Below, piece by piece: positions 16,267-24,995 of a stretch of 64,000 bases of DNA (position 1 is its first letter; the number at the start of each line of letters is the position of its first letter). The translations under genes and the position numbers were made by a program. Source of the DNA: Methylobacterium goesingense. GTDB taxonomy: Bacteria > Pseudomonadota > Alphaproteobacteria > Rhizobiales > Beijerinckiaceae. The stretch lies in the NCBI RefSeq assembly GCF_022179225.1, contig NZ_BPQL01000019.1:43785-107784 (forward strand), read 5' to 3'. Below the pieces are notes generated by a model, which worked only from the letters and a program-made list of their open reading frames with translations, was not told the origin of the DNA and made no database searches.

Positions 16267-17802
16267 ATGGTTCCCGTTGCGAGCGCCGTCCGGGCGCCAC
16301 GTTCCCGAGCGCTCCGTCACAGCCTGTGCTCCGCCCTCGCGGCCGTCACTCTGGCCACCTCCGTCGCCGTGACCGGCCTGCCGTCGGCAGCCTACGCCAA
16401 GGGCCCGGAATCGCTCGCCGACCTCGCCGATCAGGTCACAGACGCGGTGGTGAACATCTCCGCTTCGACCACCGTCGAGGCCCGCCCGAACACGCGTTCG
16501 GGACCGCAATTGCCGCCCGGCACGCCGTTCGAGGACCTCTTCGAGGAGTTCTTCAACAAGCGCGGCCAGCGCGGCGGCGGTGACCGCAGCGAAGCCGAGC
16601 GTCCGCGTTCGCCGCGGAAATCCAACTCCCTCGGCTCCGGCTTCATCATCGACGCCTCCGGCATCGTGGTGACGAACAATCACGTCATCGGCGACGCTAA
16701 CGATATCCAGGTCATCCTGCACAACGGCACCAAGCTGAAGGCCGAGATCATCGGCAAGGATGCCAAGATCGACCTCGCAGTGCTGCGGGTGAAGCCCGAG
16801 GCGGGCAAGCCGCTGAAGGCCGTCCCGTTCGGCGATTCCGAGAAGATGCGACCGGGCGATTGGGTCATCGCCATCGGCAACCCCTTCGGCCTCGGCGGCT
16901 CGGTCTCGGCCGGCATCGTCTCGGCGCGGGGCCGCAACATCGAGTCCGGCCCCTACGACAACTACATCCAGACGGATGCGGCCATCAACAAGGGCAATTC
17001 CGGCGGTCCGCTCTTCAACATGAACGGCGAGGTCATCGGCATCAACACGGCGATCCTGTCGCCCACCGGCGGCTCAGTCGGTATCGGCTTCGCGGTACCG
17101 TCGAACAACGCGTCCCAGGTCATCGACCAGCTGCGCGAGTTCGGCGAGGTCCGCCGTGGCTGGCTCGGCGTGCGCATCCAGAACGTCGACGAGACCACGG
17201 CCGAAGCCCTTGATATGAAGGACGGAGTCAAGGGCGCTCTCGTCGCCGGCGTCGACGAAAAGGGCCCGGCCAAGGCGGCCGGCCTCGAGATCGGCGACGT
17301 CATCGTCAAGTTCAACGGCACGGCGGTGAAGTCGTCCAGCGACCTGCCGCGCATCGTCGCCTCCACTCCGGTCGGCAAGACGGTCGACGTGCTCGTTATC
17401 CGCAAGGGCGCCGAGACGACGAAGTCCGTCACCCTCGGCCGACTCGAGGACACCGAGAAGCCGACGCTGGCCAGCGTCAAGCAGCCCGAGGCCGAGAGCG
17501 CGGTGCGTCAGGTGCTGGGCCTCAACCTCTCGGGCATCACCGACGAGGCACGCAAGCGCTACAGCCTCAAGGACGGTCTCAAGGGCGTCCTCGTCACCCG
17601 CGTCGACCCCAACTCGACGGCGGCCGACAAGCAGATCAAGCCCGGCGAGGTCATCGTCGAGGTCGGGCAGGAGGCGGTCAGCGCCCCGGCCGACGTCAGC
17701 AAGCGCATCGACCAGCTCAAGAAGGACGGCCGCAAATCGGTGCTGCTCTTGGTCGCCAGCGCTTCGGGCGACGTCCGCTTCGTGGCCCTCGGGATCGACT
17801 GA
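16267..17802 (+). CDS. degP: Do-family periplasmic serine protease DegP/HtrA
   Basis: Counting from the ATG at 16267 (AGGAGAGG ends 6 bases upstream), the 511-residue protein has an N-terminal signal peptide with a likely cleavage at AYA-KG near residue 45. A trypsin-like domain follows with catalytic H139 (TNNHVIG), D169 (KIDLAVL) and S245 (GNSGGPLF). Two PDZ domains come next, recognisable by GWLGVRIQ and GPAKAAGLEIGDVIVKFNG, then STAADKQIKPGEVIVEVG. It degrades or refolds misfolded envelope proteins. Placement after hflKC is a conserved alphaproteobacterial arrangement. A strong terminator follows. Confidence 0.96.
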   Translation: MVPVASAVRAPRSRALRHSLCSALAAVTLATSVAVTGLPSAAYAKGPESLADLADQVTDAVVNISASTTVEARPNTRSGPQLPPGTPFEDLFEEFFNKRGQRGGGDRSEAERPRSPRKSNSLGSGFIIDASGIVVTNNHVIGDANDIQVILHNGTKLKAEIIGKDAKIDLAVLRVKPEAGKPLKAVPFGDSEKMRPGDWVIAIGNPFGLGGSVSAGIVSARGRNIESGPYDNYIQTDAAINKGNSGGPLFNMNGEVIGINTAILSPTGGSVGIGFAVPSNNASQVIDQLREFGEVRRGWLGVRIQNVDETTAEALDMKDGVKGALVAGVDEKGPAKAAGLEIGDVIVKFNGTAVKSSSDLPRIVASTPVGKTVDVLVIRKGAETTKSVTLGRLEDTEKPTLASVKQPEAESAVRQVLGLNLSGITDEARKRYSLKDGLKGVLVTRVDPNSTAADKQIKPGEVIVEVGQEAVSAPADVSKRIDQLKKDGRKSVLLLVASASGDVRFVALGID

Positions 17803-17830
17803 TCCTGCTGGCGAATGTGACGATCTGAAG

Positions 17831-17861
17831 CCGCCGCCCGAAGGGGCGGCGGTTTTGTTTT
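17831..17861 (+). terminator. Intrinsic terminator after degP
   Basis: CCGCCGCCC and GGGCGGCGG form a perfect 9-bp stem with a GAAG loop, followed directly by TTTTGTTTT. It starts 28 bp after the degP stop and is the best intrinsic terminator seen in the window. Confidence 0.92.
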
Positions 17862-17874
17862 GGCGGGTGGGAGC

Positions 17875-17912
17875 GCATTCCCCTCTCCCCCCTTGCGGGG
17901 AAGAGGGAATGC
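17875..17912. repeat. Imperfect intergenic dyad between degP and serB
   Basis: GCATTCCCCTCTCCCC and GGGGAAGAGGGAATGC pair over 13 of 16 positions around a short CCTTGC loop. It lies between the convergent degP and serB genes. The C-block/TTGCGGGG style matches the stem-loop at 7085-7110, suggesting a dispersed REP-like family. Confidence 0.5.
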
Positions 17913-17958
17913 AGATGCGATCGGGCGCGACCCTCCTCCTCGGGTGGCGAAGCGCCGC

Positions 17959-18855
17959 TCAGCCCACGAATTCGGCCGAGGCATAACCCTGCAGATAAAG
18001 TAGGGCCGTCAGGTCGCCGTGGTCGATCCGAACCTGTGCGGCCGCCGCCACCTTCGGCTTGGCCCGAAAGGCGACGCCGAGGCCGGCTTCGCCGAGCATG
18101 TCGAGGTCGTTGGCACCGTCGCCCACCGCCAGGGTGTCAGTGGCATCGAGACCGAAGCGGCTGCGCAGGGCGATCAGGGTCGCGCGCTTGGTCTCCTTGT
18201 CGACGATCGGCTCGATGACCTCCCCGGTGAGGTGGCCGTCACGGACCCCGAGCGTCGTGGCGTGGGCCTCGTCGAAGCCGATCCGGGCCGAGACCGGCCC
18301 GGTGAACAGGGTGAAGCCCCCCGAAATCAGGCAGGTGTGGGTGCCGTGCGCCTTCATGGTCTGCACCAGGGTGCGTCCGCCCGGCGTCAGGGTGATGCGC
18401 TCGGCGATCAGCGCGTCGATCTTGTCCACGGGCACGTCGCGCAGCAGGGCGACCCGCTCGCGCAGGGCCGGCCCGAAGGCGATTTCGCCTCGCATCGCCC
18501 GCTCGGTGATGGCGGCGACGTGGTCCTTCAAGCCGATCGTGTCGGCGAGTTCGTCGATGCATTCCTGCTCGATCATGGTCGAGTCCATGTCGGCCAGGAA
18601 CAGGCGCTTACGCCGGTGCGGCCCGGCGCTCAGCACCGCGACGTCGATCGGCTCGGAGGCCAAAGCCGCGCGCAGGCGGCGGGCGAGGGCCGGCGCGTCG
18701 GCTCCGGCGCCCGGCACCAGCACCTCGGCAGCGACCTCCCCGTGCAGGATTCGGGGCTGGTGCTCCGTACGCATCACCGCGCGGGCCTCGGCCAGAACCG
18801 CATCGGTGATGGCGGGGCGGCTCTCGTTTGCTATCAGGATCGCGACGAGGGTCAT
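17959..18855 (-). CDS. serB: Phosphoserine phosphatase SerB
   Basis: The 298-residue protein has the HAD-family motif I FLADMDSTMIEQECIDELAD (nucleophile Asp and acid Asp in DMDST), motif II LISGGFT, and motif III/IV KRATLIAL with VGDGANDLDML. The N-terminal ~85 residues form a regulatory ACT-like region, as in E. coli SerB. It hydrolyses O-phosphoserine to serine, the last step of the phosphorylated pathway. The ATG at 18855 is only 19 bp from the likely GTG start of miaA on the other strand, so the two promoters must overlap the opposite coding sequence. Confidence 0.95.
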   Translation of the reverse strand: MTLVAILIANESRPAITDAVLAEARAVMRTEHQPRILHGEVAAEVLVPGAGADAPALARRLRAALASEPIDVAVLSAGPHRRKRLFLADMDSTMIEQECIDELADTIGLKDHVAAITERAMRGEIAFGPALRERVALLRDVPVDKIDALIAERITLTPGGRTLVQTMKAHGTHTCLISGGFTLFTGPVSARIGFDEAHATTLGVRDGHLTGEVIEPIVDKETKRATLIALRSRFGLDATDTLAVGDGANDLDMLGEAGLGVAFRAKPKVAAAAQVRIDHGDLTALLYLQGYASAEFVG

Positions 18856-18874
18856 CCGGGAGCTTTCCACGCCA

Positions 18875-19837
18875 GTGCCGCCGGTCACGCAACGCACGCA
18901 CGCGCCCACCCTGCCGGCGGGCATTCTCATCGCAGGGCCGACCGCCTCGGGCAAGTCGGGCCTTGCACTGTCGCTCGCGCGCGACCTCGGGGGAGCGGTC
19001 ATCAACACCGACTCGATGCAGGTCTATGCCGACCTGCGCCGGCTCTCCGCCCGGCCGAGCGTGGCCGAGGAGGAACAGGCGCCCCACCACCTCTACGGCC
19101 ATGTCGACGGCGCGGTGAACTACTCGGCAGGTCACTTCGCCCGCGAGGCCGCGCCGCTGATCGCGCGCCTGCGCGATGCGGGGCAACTGCCGATCTTCGT
19201 CGGCGGCACCGGCCTGTACTTCCGAGCGCTGGAGGAGGGCCTGTCCGAACTGCCGCCGGTGCCGGACGCGATTCGGTCGGCCCTGCGGGCGCGGGCCGAG
19301 GGGCTGGCGACGGAGGATCTCCACGCCGAACTGCGTGAAGTCGACCCGGTGGGGGCGGAGACCCTACGCCCCAGTGACCGGGCGCGGGTGATGCGCGCAC
19401 TCGAGGTGTTCGCGGCGACCGGCCGGCCGATCGCGGAGTTCCACGGCGCGCGCTTGCCGGGGTCGCTCGCGGGCCTGCCGCTCCTCAAGCTGTTCCTGGC
19501 GCCCGAGCGCGAAACCCTGCGCCGGGCCATCGACGCGCGCTTCGAGGCGATGATCGTTCAAGGGGCACTCGGCGAGGTCGAGGCCCTGCGCGACCGGCGC
19601 CTCGACCCGCTGCTGCCGATCATGCGCGCCCATGGCGTGCCGGGCCTGATCGCCCATCTCGACGGAACGCTCTCGCGGGCGGAGGCGATCCGGCGCGGGC
19701 AAGGCGACACGCGGCGCTACGCCAAGCGCCAGTTCACCTGGTTCCGGCACCAGATGGGCCCGGACTGGCTTTGGACGCCGCCAGAGGAGGCCCTCGGGCG
19801 GGCCCAGGCGGCGCTTACTTCTCCAGTCGGGCGATGA
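18875..19837 (+). CDS. miaA: tRNA dimethylallyltransferase MiaA
   Basis: The P-loop ILIAGPTASGKSGLALSLA opens the protein, followed by INTDSMQVYADL, FVGGTGLYFRALEEGL and the C-terminal RYAKRQFTWFRHQM, all MiaA signatures. It transfers a dimethylallyl group to N6 of A37 in tRNAs reading U-starting codons. The start is inferred as the GTG at 18875 (gggag 12 bases upstream), giving 320 residues, the normal family length; the frame is open much further upstream only as a shadow of serB. The last 23 bp overlap the end of the convergent dehydrogenase gene. Confidence 0.93.
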   Translation: MPPVTQRTHAPTLPAGILIAGPTASGKSGLALSLARDLGGAVINTDSMQVYADLRRLSARPSVAEEEQAPHHLYGHVDGAVNYSAGHFAREAAPLIARLRDAGQLPIFVGGTGLYFRALEEGLSELPPVPDAIRSALRARAEGLATEDLHAELREVDPVGAETLRPSDRARVMRALEVFAATGRPIAEFHGARLPGSLAGLPLLKLFLAPERETLRRAIDARFEAMIVQGALGEVEALRDRRLDPLLPIMRAHGVPGLIAHLDGTLSRAEAIRRGQGDTRRYAKRQFTWFRHQMGPDWLWTPPEEALGRAQAALTSPVGR

Positions 19838-20681
19838 GGGACGAGGTATCCCAGCGGCTGCCGCCCATGCCCTGCACGTCGGCGTAGAACTGGTCGACGA
19901 GGGCGGTGACGGGCAATTGGGCGCCGTTGCGCCGGGCCTCGGCCAGCAGGATGCCGAGGTCCTTGCGCATCCAGTCCACCGCGAAGCCGAAATCGAACTT
20001 GGCCGCGTTCATGGTCTTGCCGCGGTTCTCCATCTGCCAGGAACCGGCGGCGCCCTTGGAGATCACCTCCAGCACGGCGTCGACGTCGAGGTTTGCGCGC
20101 TTTGCGAAGTGCACCGCCTCGGACAGGCCCTGGACGAGGCCCGCGATTGCGATCTGGTTGACCATCTTGGTGAGCTGGCCGGAGCCGGCCGGGCCCATCA
20201 GGCGGCTGGCGCGGGCAAAGCACAGGATGGCGGGCTCGACCTTCGCGTAGGTCTCGGCCTCGCCGCCGCACATCACGGTGAGCGCCGCGTTCTCGGCGCC
20301 GGCTTGTCCGCCCGAGACGGGGGCGTCGATGAAGCCGAGGCCGGCGGCCTGGGCGGCGTCGGCGAGTTCGCGAGCAACCTCGGCCGAGGCGGTGGTGTGG
20401 TCGACGAAGATCGCGCCGGGCTCCATGCCCGCGAAGGCCCCGTCCGCGCCGAGGGTGACGCTGCGCAGATCCTCGTCGTTGCCGACGCAGGCGAAGACGA
20501 TGGCCTGGCCCTTCGCGGCCTCGCGCGGGGTGGTCGCGAAGGCACCGCCATGCGCGGCGACCCAGGCCTCCGCCTTGGCGGTGGTGCGGTTGTAGACGGT
20601 GACCTCGTGGCCCTTGGCGGCGAGGTGGCGGGCCATCGGGCCGCCCATTCCGCCGAGGCCCAGAAACGCGACCTTCGCCAT
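19815..20681 (-). CDS. NAD(P)-dependent beta-hydroxyacid dehydrogenase (3-hydroxyisobutyrate/tartronate-semialdehyde type)
   Basis: The 288-residue protein begins with the Rossmann motif VAFLGLGGMGGPMARHLAAKG and contains the family's substrate-binding loop FIDAPVSGGQAGAENAAL. The catalytic lysine motif GSGQLTKMVNQI is also present. Members reduce or oxidise 3-hydroxyisobutyrate, tartronate semialdehyde or related acids. Here it might act on hydroxypyruvate or glyoxylate-derived metabolites, but the sequence does not decide this. Three consecutive ATGs lie at 20687, 20684 and 20681; the last is preferred because ggag sits 6 bases before it. The 3' end overlaps miaA by 23 bp. Confidence 0.9.
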   Translation of the reverse strand: MAKVAFLGLGGMGGPMARHLAAKGHEVTVYNRTTAKAEAWVAAHGGAFATTPREAAKGQAIVFACVGNDEDLRSVTLGADGAFAGMEPGAIFVDHTTASAEVARELADAAQAAGLGFIDAPVSGGQAGAENAALTVMCGGEAETYAKVEPAILCFARASRLMGPAGSGQLTKMVNQIAIAGLVQGLSEAVHFAKRANLDVDAVLEVISKGAAGSWQMENRGKTMNAAKFDFGFAVDWMRKDLGILLAEARRNGAQLPVTALVDQFYADVQGMGGSRWDTSSLIARLEK

Positions 20682-20757
20682 CATCATCTCCGCTCGTATC
20701 CTGAATACGAGCGGGGTCTAGGAGCGATACTGGCGAGGGTCAAACGCTGGCGGAGGT

Positions 20758-21795
20758 TTATCCGCCGGTGACGCTCATGTGGCGCGGCACGGCGGCGGGG
20801 CGAGCCCGCTCGATGACGAAGTCGTGGCCCTTGGGCTTGCGCGCAATGGCGTCGATCACCGCCTGGGTCACGAGGGCGTCGTCGGGGGAGGCGCGCAGGG
20901 CGGCGCGGAGATCCGCGGCGTCCTCCTGGCCGAGGCACATGTAGAGCTTGCCGGTGCAGGTCAGGCGCACCCGGTTACAGCTCTCGCAGAAATTGTGAGT
21001 CAGCGGCGTGATGAAGCCGAGGCGGCCGCCGGTCTCGGCGATGCGCACGTAGCGCGCCGGGCCACCCGTACGGTCGGGCAGGGGGGTCATGGTGTAGCGC
21101 TGCTCCAACCGGGCGCGGGCCACCGAGAGGGGCAGGAACTGGTCGGTGCGGTCGCCCTCGATCTCGCCGAGCGGCATGACCTCGATCAACGTCATGTCCA
21201 TGCCGTCGCCGTGGGCCCAGGCGATCATGTCGGCGATCTCGTCCTCGTTTACGCCCTTGAGCGCCACGGCGTTGATCTTGACCTTGATTCCGGCCCTGCG
21301 CGCCGTCTCGATGCCGTCGAGCACCACCTTGAGGTCGCCCCGGCGGGTCACGGCACGGAACTTGTCCGGGTCGAGGGTGTCGAGGGAGACGTTGACGCGG
21401 CGCACGCCGAGTTCGGCGAGCTCGGGCGCGAAGCGGCCGAGCTGCGTGCCGTTGGTCGTCATCGTCAGCTCTTCCAGCGCCCCCGTGTCGAGGTGGCGGG
21501 ACAGGCGCCGGAACAGGTGCATGATGTCACGTCGCACCAGAGGCTCGCCGCCGGTGATGCGCAGCTTGCGCACGCCGCGCTGGATGAAGACGGCGCAGAG
21601 CCGGTCGAGTTCTTCCAGCGAGAGCAGGTCGCGCTTGGGCAGGAACTGCATGTCGTCGGACATGCAGTAGACGCAACGCAGGTCGCAACGATCGGTCACG
21701 GAGATGCGCAGATAGGTGATCGCCCGCTGGAACGGGTCGATCAGCGGCGCAGGAGCCACAGGGGCGGCATCGTCGGTGGCGCGGGGACCCCACAT
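20758..21795 (-). CDS. moaA: GTP 3',8-cyclase MoaA
   Basis: The radical-SAM cluster motif CDLRCVYC (CxxxCxxC) follows [10 protein letters not shown], and GGEPLVR binds SAM. The C-terminal second cluster uses [11 protein letters not shown], and the protein ends in the conserved GG dipeptide that is essential in MoaA. It converts GTP to 3',8-cyclo-7,8-dihydro-GTP, the first step of molybdenum cofactor synthesis. The start at 21795 gives 345 residues, the usual length; an in-frame ATG at 21858 is possible and neither has a clear ribosome site. It is divergent from a DUF971 gene. Confidence 0.95.
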   Translation of the reverse strand: MWGPRATDDAAPVAPAPLIDPFQRAITYLRISVTDRCDLRCVYCMSDDMQFLPKRDLLSLEELDRLCAVFIQRGVRKLRITGGEPLVRRDIMHLFRRLSRHLDTGALEELTMTTNGTQLGRFAPELAELGVRRVNVSLDTLDPDKFRAVTRRGDLKVVLDGIETARRAGIKVKINAVALKGVNEDEIADMIAWAHGDGMDMTLIEVMPLGEIEGDRTDQFLPLSVARARLEQRYTMTPLPDRTGGPARYVRIAETGGRLGFITPLTHNFCESCNRVRLTCTGKLYMCLGQEDAADLRAALRASPDDALVTQAVIDAIARKPKGHDFVIERARPAAVPRHMSVTGG

Positions 21796-21972
21796 GCGGG
21801 TTTCTGTGCTCTGTTGGGGTGAGGAAACGTTGGCGCGGTCGCGTGACGAACCTAACATGACACGTCATATGAGGTCTGGCGCGGTCGCGGGCAAGTTTGC
21901 GTCGGTCGCAGGGGCCATGCAAGGCAGGTCTCATGCGATCCACACGGCCGACGCGGCCGGAAGGAAGTCATC

Positions 21973-22446
21973 ATGACGCAACAGGCTGTCGATCCGCACG
22001 CGGCATCCGCCGCTCCCGAGCGCTGGCCCACCGAGATCCGTCTCTCGGGCGACAAGCGCACCCTCCACGTCGCTTTCGAGGATGGCGGCCGCTTCGCCCT
22101 GCCGGCGGAGTATCTCCGGGTGTCGAGTCCCTCCGCCGAGGTGCAGGGCCACTCCCCCTCCGAGCGCAAGGTGATCGGGGCCAAACGCGACGTGGCGATC
22201 CTCAAGGTTGAGCCCATCGGCAACTACGCGGTCAAGCTGACCTTCGACGACATGCACGATACCGGCCTCTACGGCTGGGGCTACCTCTACGACCTCGGGC
22301 GCGAGTACCGGAACCGCTGGGCCAACTACCTGTCCGAATTGGAGGAGCGGGGCCTGAGCCGCGATCCGGTGCGCCGGGCCGCGAAGCCGACTCCCACGCC
22401 GAGCGAGGGCGGGGGAAGCTGTGGCAGCGGCTGCGGCTGCCACTGA
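21973..22446 (+). CDS. DUF971 domain protein with cysteine-rich tail
   Basis: Residues about 18-110 match DUF971: TEIRLSGDKRTLHVAFEDG, LPAEYLRVSSPSAEVQGH and a closing DDMHDTGLYGWGYLYDLG. The same domain occurs at the N-terminus of gamma-butyrobetaine hydroxylases and in some Fe-S-related proteins. The C-terminus ends in GGGSCGSGCGCH, three cysteines and a terminal histidine in eight residues, looking like a metal or cluster-binding tail. The ATG has AAGGAAG upstream. Facing moaA suggests a link to cofactor or Fe-S metabolism, but no function is established. The MATE gene follows after 31 bp. Confidence 0.85.
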   Translation: MTQQAVDPHAASAAPERWPTEIRLSGDKRTLHVAFEDGGRFALPAEYLRVSSPSAEVQGHSPSERKVIGAKRDVAILKVEPIGNYAVKLTFDDMHDTGLYGWGYLYDLGREYRNRWANYLSELEERGLSRDPVRRAAKPTPTPSEGGGSCGSGCGCH

Positions 22447-22477
22447 CCGAATCGACCGCCGCCCGAAAGGCCGCCGC

Positions 22478-23851
22478 ATGACGCCTTCGACCAGCCCGGC
22501 GACCAGCCGGCGCGTCCTCGCGCTCGCGCTGCCGATGACGCTCGCCAACGTGACGACGCCACTCCTCGGCTTCGTCGGCGCCACCGTGATCGGCCGGCTC
22601 GGCGACGCCGCGCTCCTCGGAGCGATGGCGCTGGGCGCCGTGATCTTCGACGCGATCTTCTGGTCGTTCGGCTCGCTTCGCATGGCCACCGCCGGGCTCA
22701 CCGCCCAGGCCGTGGGGGCGCGCGACGCGGCGGAAGTCGAACGGACGCTGGCACGCGCCCTGGCGGCGGCGCTGGTCGTCGGACTGGTCATCGTGGTCCT
22801 GCAGGGGCCGATCGGGCGGGCCGCCTTCACGCTCAGCGGCGCGAGCCCGGCCGTGATCGCCGCGCTGGCGGCCTATTTCCACATCCGCATCTTCGCCGCG
22901 CCCTTCACCCTGGCGAACTACGCCATCCTCGGCTCCGTGCTGGGGCGCGGGCGGACCGACCTCGGGCTGATCCTGCAGGTCGCCATCAACCTCACCAACA
23001 TCGTCCTCACCCTGATGTTCGTCCTCTGGGCGGACATGAGCGTCGCCGGCGCCGGGCTCGCGACCCTGATCGCCGAGGCGGCCGGCGCGGTGCTCGGGCT
23101 CGCGCTCCTGGCGCGGCTCGGCTCGCGGCCCTTCGCGGTGCCCTTCCGTGTGGTGCGCGATCCCCTGGCGCTCGCCCGGATGCTCAGCGTCAACGCCGAC
23201 GTCATGATCCGGACCCTGCTGCTGGTCGGCTGCATCACCCTGTTCTCGGCGCTCGGCGCCCGCTCCGGCGACGTGGTGCTGGCGGCCAACGCCGTCCTGT
23301 GGAATCTGTTCATGATCGGCGGGTTCTTCCTCGACGGCTTCGCCACCGCCGCCGAAACCCTGTGCGGGCAGGCGGTGGGCGCCCGCGACGAGGCCCGCTT
23401 CCGACGCGCCGCGCGCTTGAGCCTGCTCTGGTGCCTCGCCTTCGGCGGCGCCATTGCGGGCGGGTTCCTCCTCGCCGGCAACGCCTTCGTCGACGCGGTG
23501 ACGACGAGCCCGGAGGTGCGTGCTATGGCTCGGCTCTACCTGCTGCCGGCCGCCCTGGCGCCGCTTATGGCGGCCGTGCCGTTCGCCTTCGACGGCATCT
23601 ACATCGGTGCGACCTGGACGCGGGCGATGCGCAACCTGATGCTCGTCGCGACCGCGCTGTACGGCGTCGCCCTCCTGGCCGCCCACGCGGCGGGCCTCGG
23701 CAATGGAGGCCTGTGGCTGTCGTTCCTGATTCTGCTGGCCGGCCGCGGGATCAGTCAGGCCCTGGCCTATCCTGGCCTCGCGCGCCGGACCTTCGCCCCG
23801 GCGGGCGAAATCCCTCTGGATAAGCGGACCGGCGCATATACGCCGGCGTAA
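22478..23851 (+). CDS. MATE-family efflux transporter (DinF-like)
   Basis: The 457-residue protein has about 12 hydrophobic segments in two halves, and the MATE opening LALPMTLANVTTPLLGFVGATVIGRLGDAALLGAMALG. The second half repeats the pattern with GFFLDGFATAAETLCGQAVGARD, the conserved helix-loop of MATE proteins. MATE transporters export cationic drugs or metabolites in exchange for Na+ or H+. The ATG at 22478 aligns with the expected N-terminus; an upstream in-frame start at 22421 would overlap the DUF971 gene. It probably follows that gene in the same transcript. Confidence 0.88.
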   Translation: MTPSTSPATSRRVLALALPMTLANVTTPLLGFVGATVIGRLGDAALLGAMALGAVIFDAIFWSFGSLRMATAGLTAQAVGARDAAEVERTLARALAAALVVGLVIVVLQGPIGRAAFTLSGASPAVIAALAAYFHIRIFAAPFTLANYAILGSVLGRGRTDLGLILQVAINLTNIVLTLMFVLWADMSVAGAGLATLIAEAAGAVLGLALLARLGSRPFAVPFRVVRDPLALARMLSVNADVMIRTLLLVGCITLFSALGARSGDVVLAANAVLWNLFMIGGFFLDGFATAAETLCGQAVGARDEARFRRAARLSLLWCLAFGGAIAGGFLLAGNAFVDAVTTSPEVRAMARLYLLPAALAPLMAAVPFAFDGIYIGATWTRAMRNLMLVATALYGVALLAAHAAGLGNGGLWLSFLILLAGRGISQALAYPGLARRTFAPAGEIPLDKRTGAYTPA

Positions 23852-23970
23852 GACGGAATCGCACGTCGCAGCGTATCGGCACTGACGCCGCCGGGCATTT
23901 TCTCGCACCCGACCAGGCAAAGCTCCGGACAATAGGGCGGATGTACTTGCCAGCGCAGGTAGATCCTCAG

Positions 23971-23987
23971 TTTGGAATTGTTCTTAT
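23971..23987 (+). promoter_or_regulatory. Candidate ICE/Irr box upstream of the ferrous iron operon
   Basis: TTTGGAATTGTTCTTAT agrees with the rhizobial iron control element (TTTAGAA-N3-TTCTAAA) at 11 of 14 informative positions and keeps both GAA and TTC cores. It lies 63 bp before the ATG of the P19-like gene. Irr binds such elements in Rhizobiales when iron and heme are low, and commonly activates uptake genes from upstream sites. Confidence 0.65.
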
Positions 23988-24049
23988 TCAGAAACGTGAC
24001 GAAAAAGCCTCTTTGCTTGTGTAATCGCCTGGTCTACGCGCTAGCCACG

Positions 24050-24613
24050 ATGCGCAAGAATCTCCGCTCCTCCCTCGCCCTGGCCCTCCTGCTGACCGGC
24101 GCCGTCTCCCTCGGGAGCGCAGCCCAGGCCAAGGAGACGCCGATCGGGCCGCCGACCATCCAGAACGGGCTGGAGATCGCCGCCGTGTACCTGCAGCCGA
24201 TCGAGATGGACCCGCCGGACATGATGCGCGCGGCGGCCGCGTCCGACATCCACCTGGAGGCCGACATCCGGGCCACCAAGGAGAACCGCAACGGCTTTGC
24301 CGAGGGCGACTGGGTGCCGGCCCTCTCGGTCAGCTTCGAGATCACCAAGCTCGAGGGCGAGGCCGCAACCGGGCCTAAGGTCAGCGGCGGGCTGATGCCG
24401 ATGGTCGCCAATGACGGGCCGCATTACGGGGATAACGTCAAGCTGTCCGGCCCCGGGCGCTACCGCCTGAAGATCACGGTCGCGCCCCCCGGGGCGCATG
24501 GGCATTTCGGCCGCCACGTCGACAAGGAGACGGGCGTCGCCGAGTGGTTCAAGCCCTTCGACGTGATCCAGGACTTCACCTTCGCGGGCATCGGCAAGAA
24601 GGGGGCCTACTGA
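24050..24613 (+). CDS. ftrA: Periplasmic P19-like ferrous iron binding protein FtrA
   Basis: The 187-residue protein has a signal peptide (MRKNLRSSLALALLLTGAVSLGS, cleavage near AQA-KE) and the P19/Tp34 (Iron_transport) domain. Features of that family include IGPPTIQNGLEIAAVYLQPIEMDPP, a methionine/histidine-containing metal region (GLMPMVANDGPHYGDN) and PPGAHGHFGRH. P19-type proteins bind Cu/Fe in the periplasm and feed an FTR1 permease. It is the first of four tightly spaced genes with the FtrA-FtrB-FtrD-FtrC content known from Bordetella and Brucella. The ATG at 24050 is the one that gives a signal peptide at the N-terminus. Confidence 0.9.
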   Translation: MRKNLRSSLALALLLTGAVSLGSAAQAKETPIGPPTIQNGLEIAAVYLQPIEMDPPDMMRAAAASDIHLEADIRATKENRNGFAEGDWVPALSVSFEITKLEGEAATGPKVSGGLMPMVANDGPHYGDNVKLSGPGRYRLKITVAPPGAHGHFGRHVDKETGVAEWFKPFDVIQDFTFAGIGKKGAY

Positions 24614-24617
24614 GGCC

Positions 24618-24962
24618 ATGGCCTTCCTCCGCCATCTGCTACCCGCCGCCGCCTTGGCTGCCGGCCTCGCCGGCATCGGGGCGCCCGTCCGCGCTGAGGA
24701 ACTGCCGGTCATCAAGGTCGAGATGAAGGACGGGACCATTGTCCCGAACGTCATCGAGGTGCCGGCCAACACCCGCTTCAAGCTTGAGATCACCAACACG
24801 GGCACCAGCCCGGTGGAGTTCGAAAGCGTGGAGCTGAAGCGCGAGAAGGCGCTTGCCGCGGGGGCGACCTCCTCCATCGTCTTCCGCACCGTCGATCCGG
24901 GCACCTACGACGTGTTCGACGACTTCCACCCCAATTCCAAGGCCACCCTGGTGGCGAAGTGA
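24618..24962 (+). CDS. ftrB: Cupredoxin-domain protein FtrB
   Basis: The 114-residue protein starts 4 bp after ftrA. It has a signal peptide (ALAAGLAGIGAPVRA) and a single cupredoxin-like domain, with KVEMKDGTIVPNVIEVPANTRFKLEITNTG and the ending GTYDVFDDFHPNSKATLVAK. Classical type-1 copper ligands (Cys-His-Met loop) are not obvious, as in other FtrB proteins, so it may carry out iron oxidation with a non-blue site or act in transfer. In FtrABCD systems it is thought to oxidise Fe2+ during import. The family is confidently assigned by domain and context. Confidence 0.85.
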   Translation: MAFLRHLLPAAALAAGLAGIGAPVRAEELPVIKVEMKDGTIVPNVIEVPANTRFKLEITNTGTSPVEFESVELKREKALAAGATSSIVFRTVDPGTYDVFDDFHPNSKATLVAK

Positions 24963-24995
24963 AGCGTCTTCGATAACCTGGCGAACCCAACCGGA

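Noticed and set aside
21846..21861. ATGAC/GTCAT dyad at the moaA 5' region as a regulator site or Moco riboswitch part
   Set aside because: Arms are only 5 bp with a mismatched centre, and no larger conserved RNA fold was recognisable.
22232..23932. 566-codon minus-strand frame
   Set aside because: It mirrors the MATE transporter gene, consists of charged low-complexity residues and has no ribosome site.
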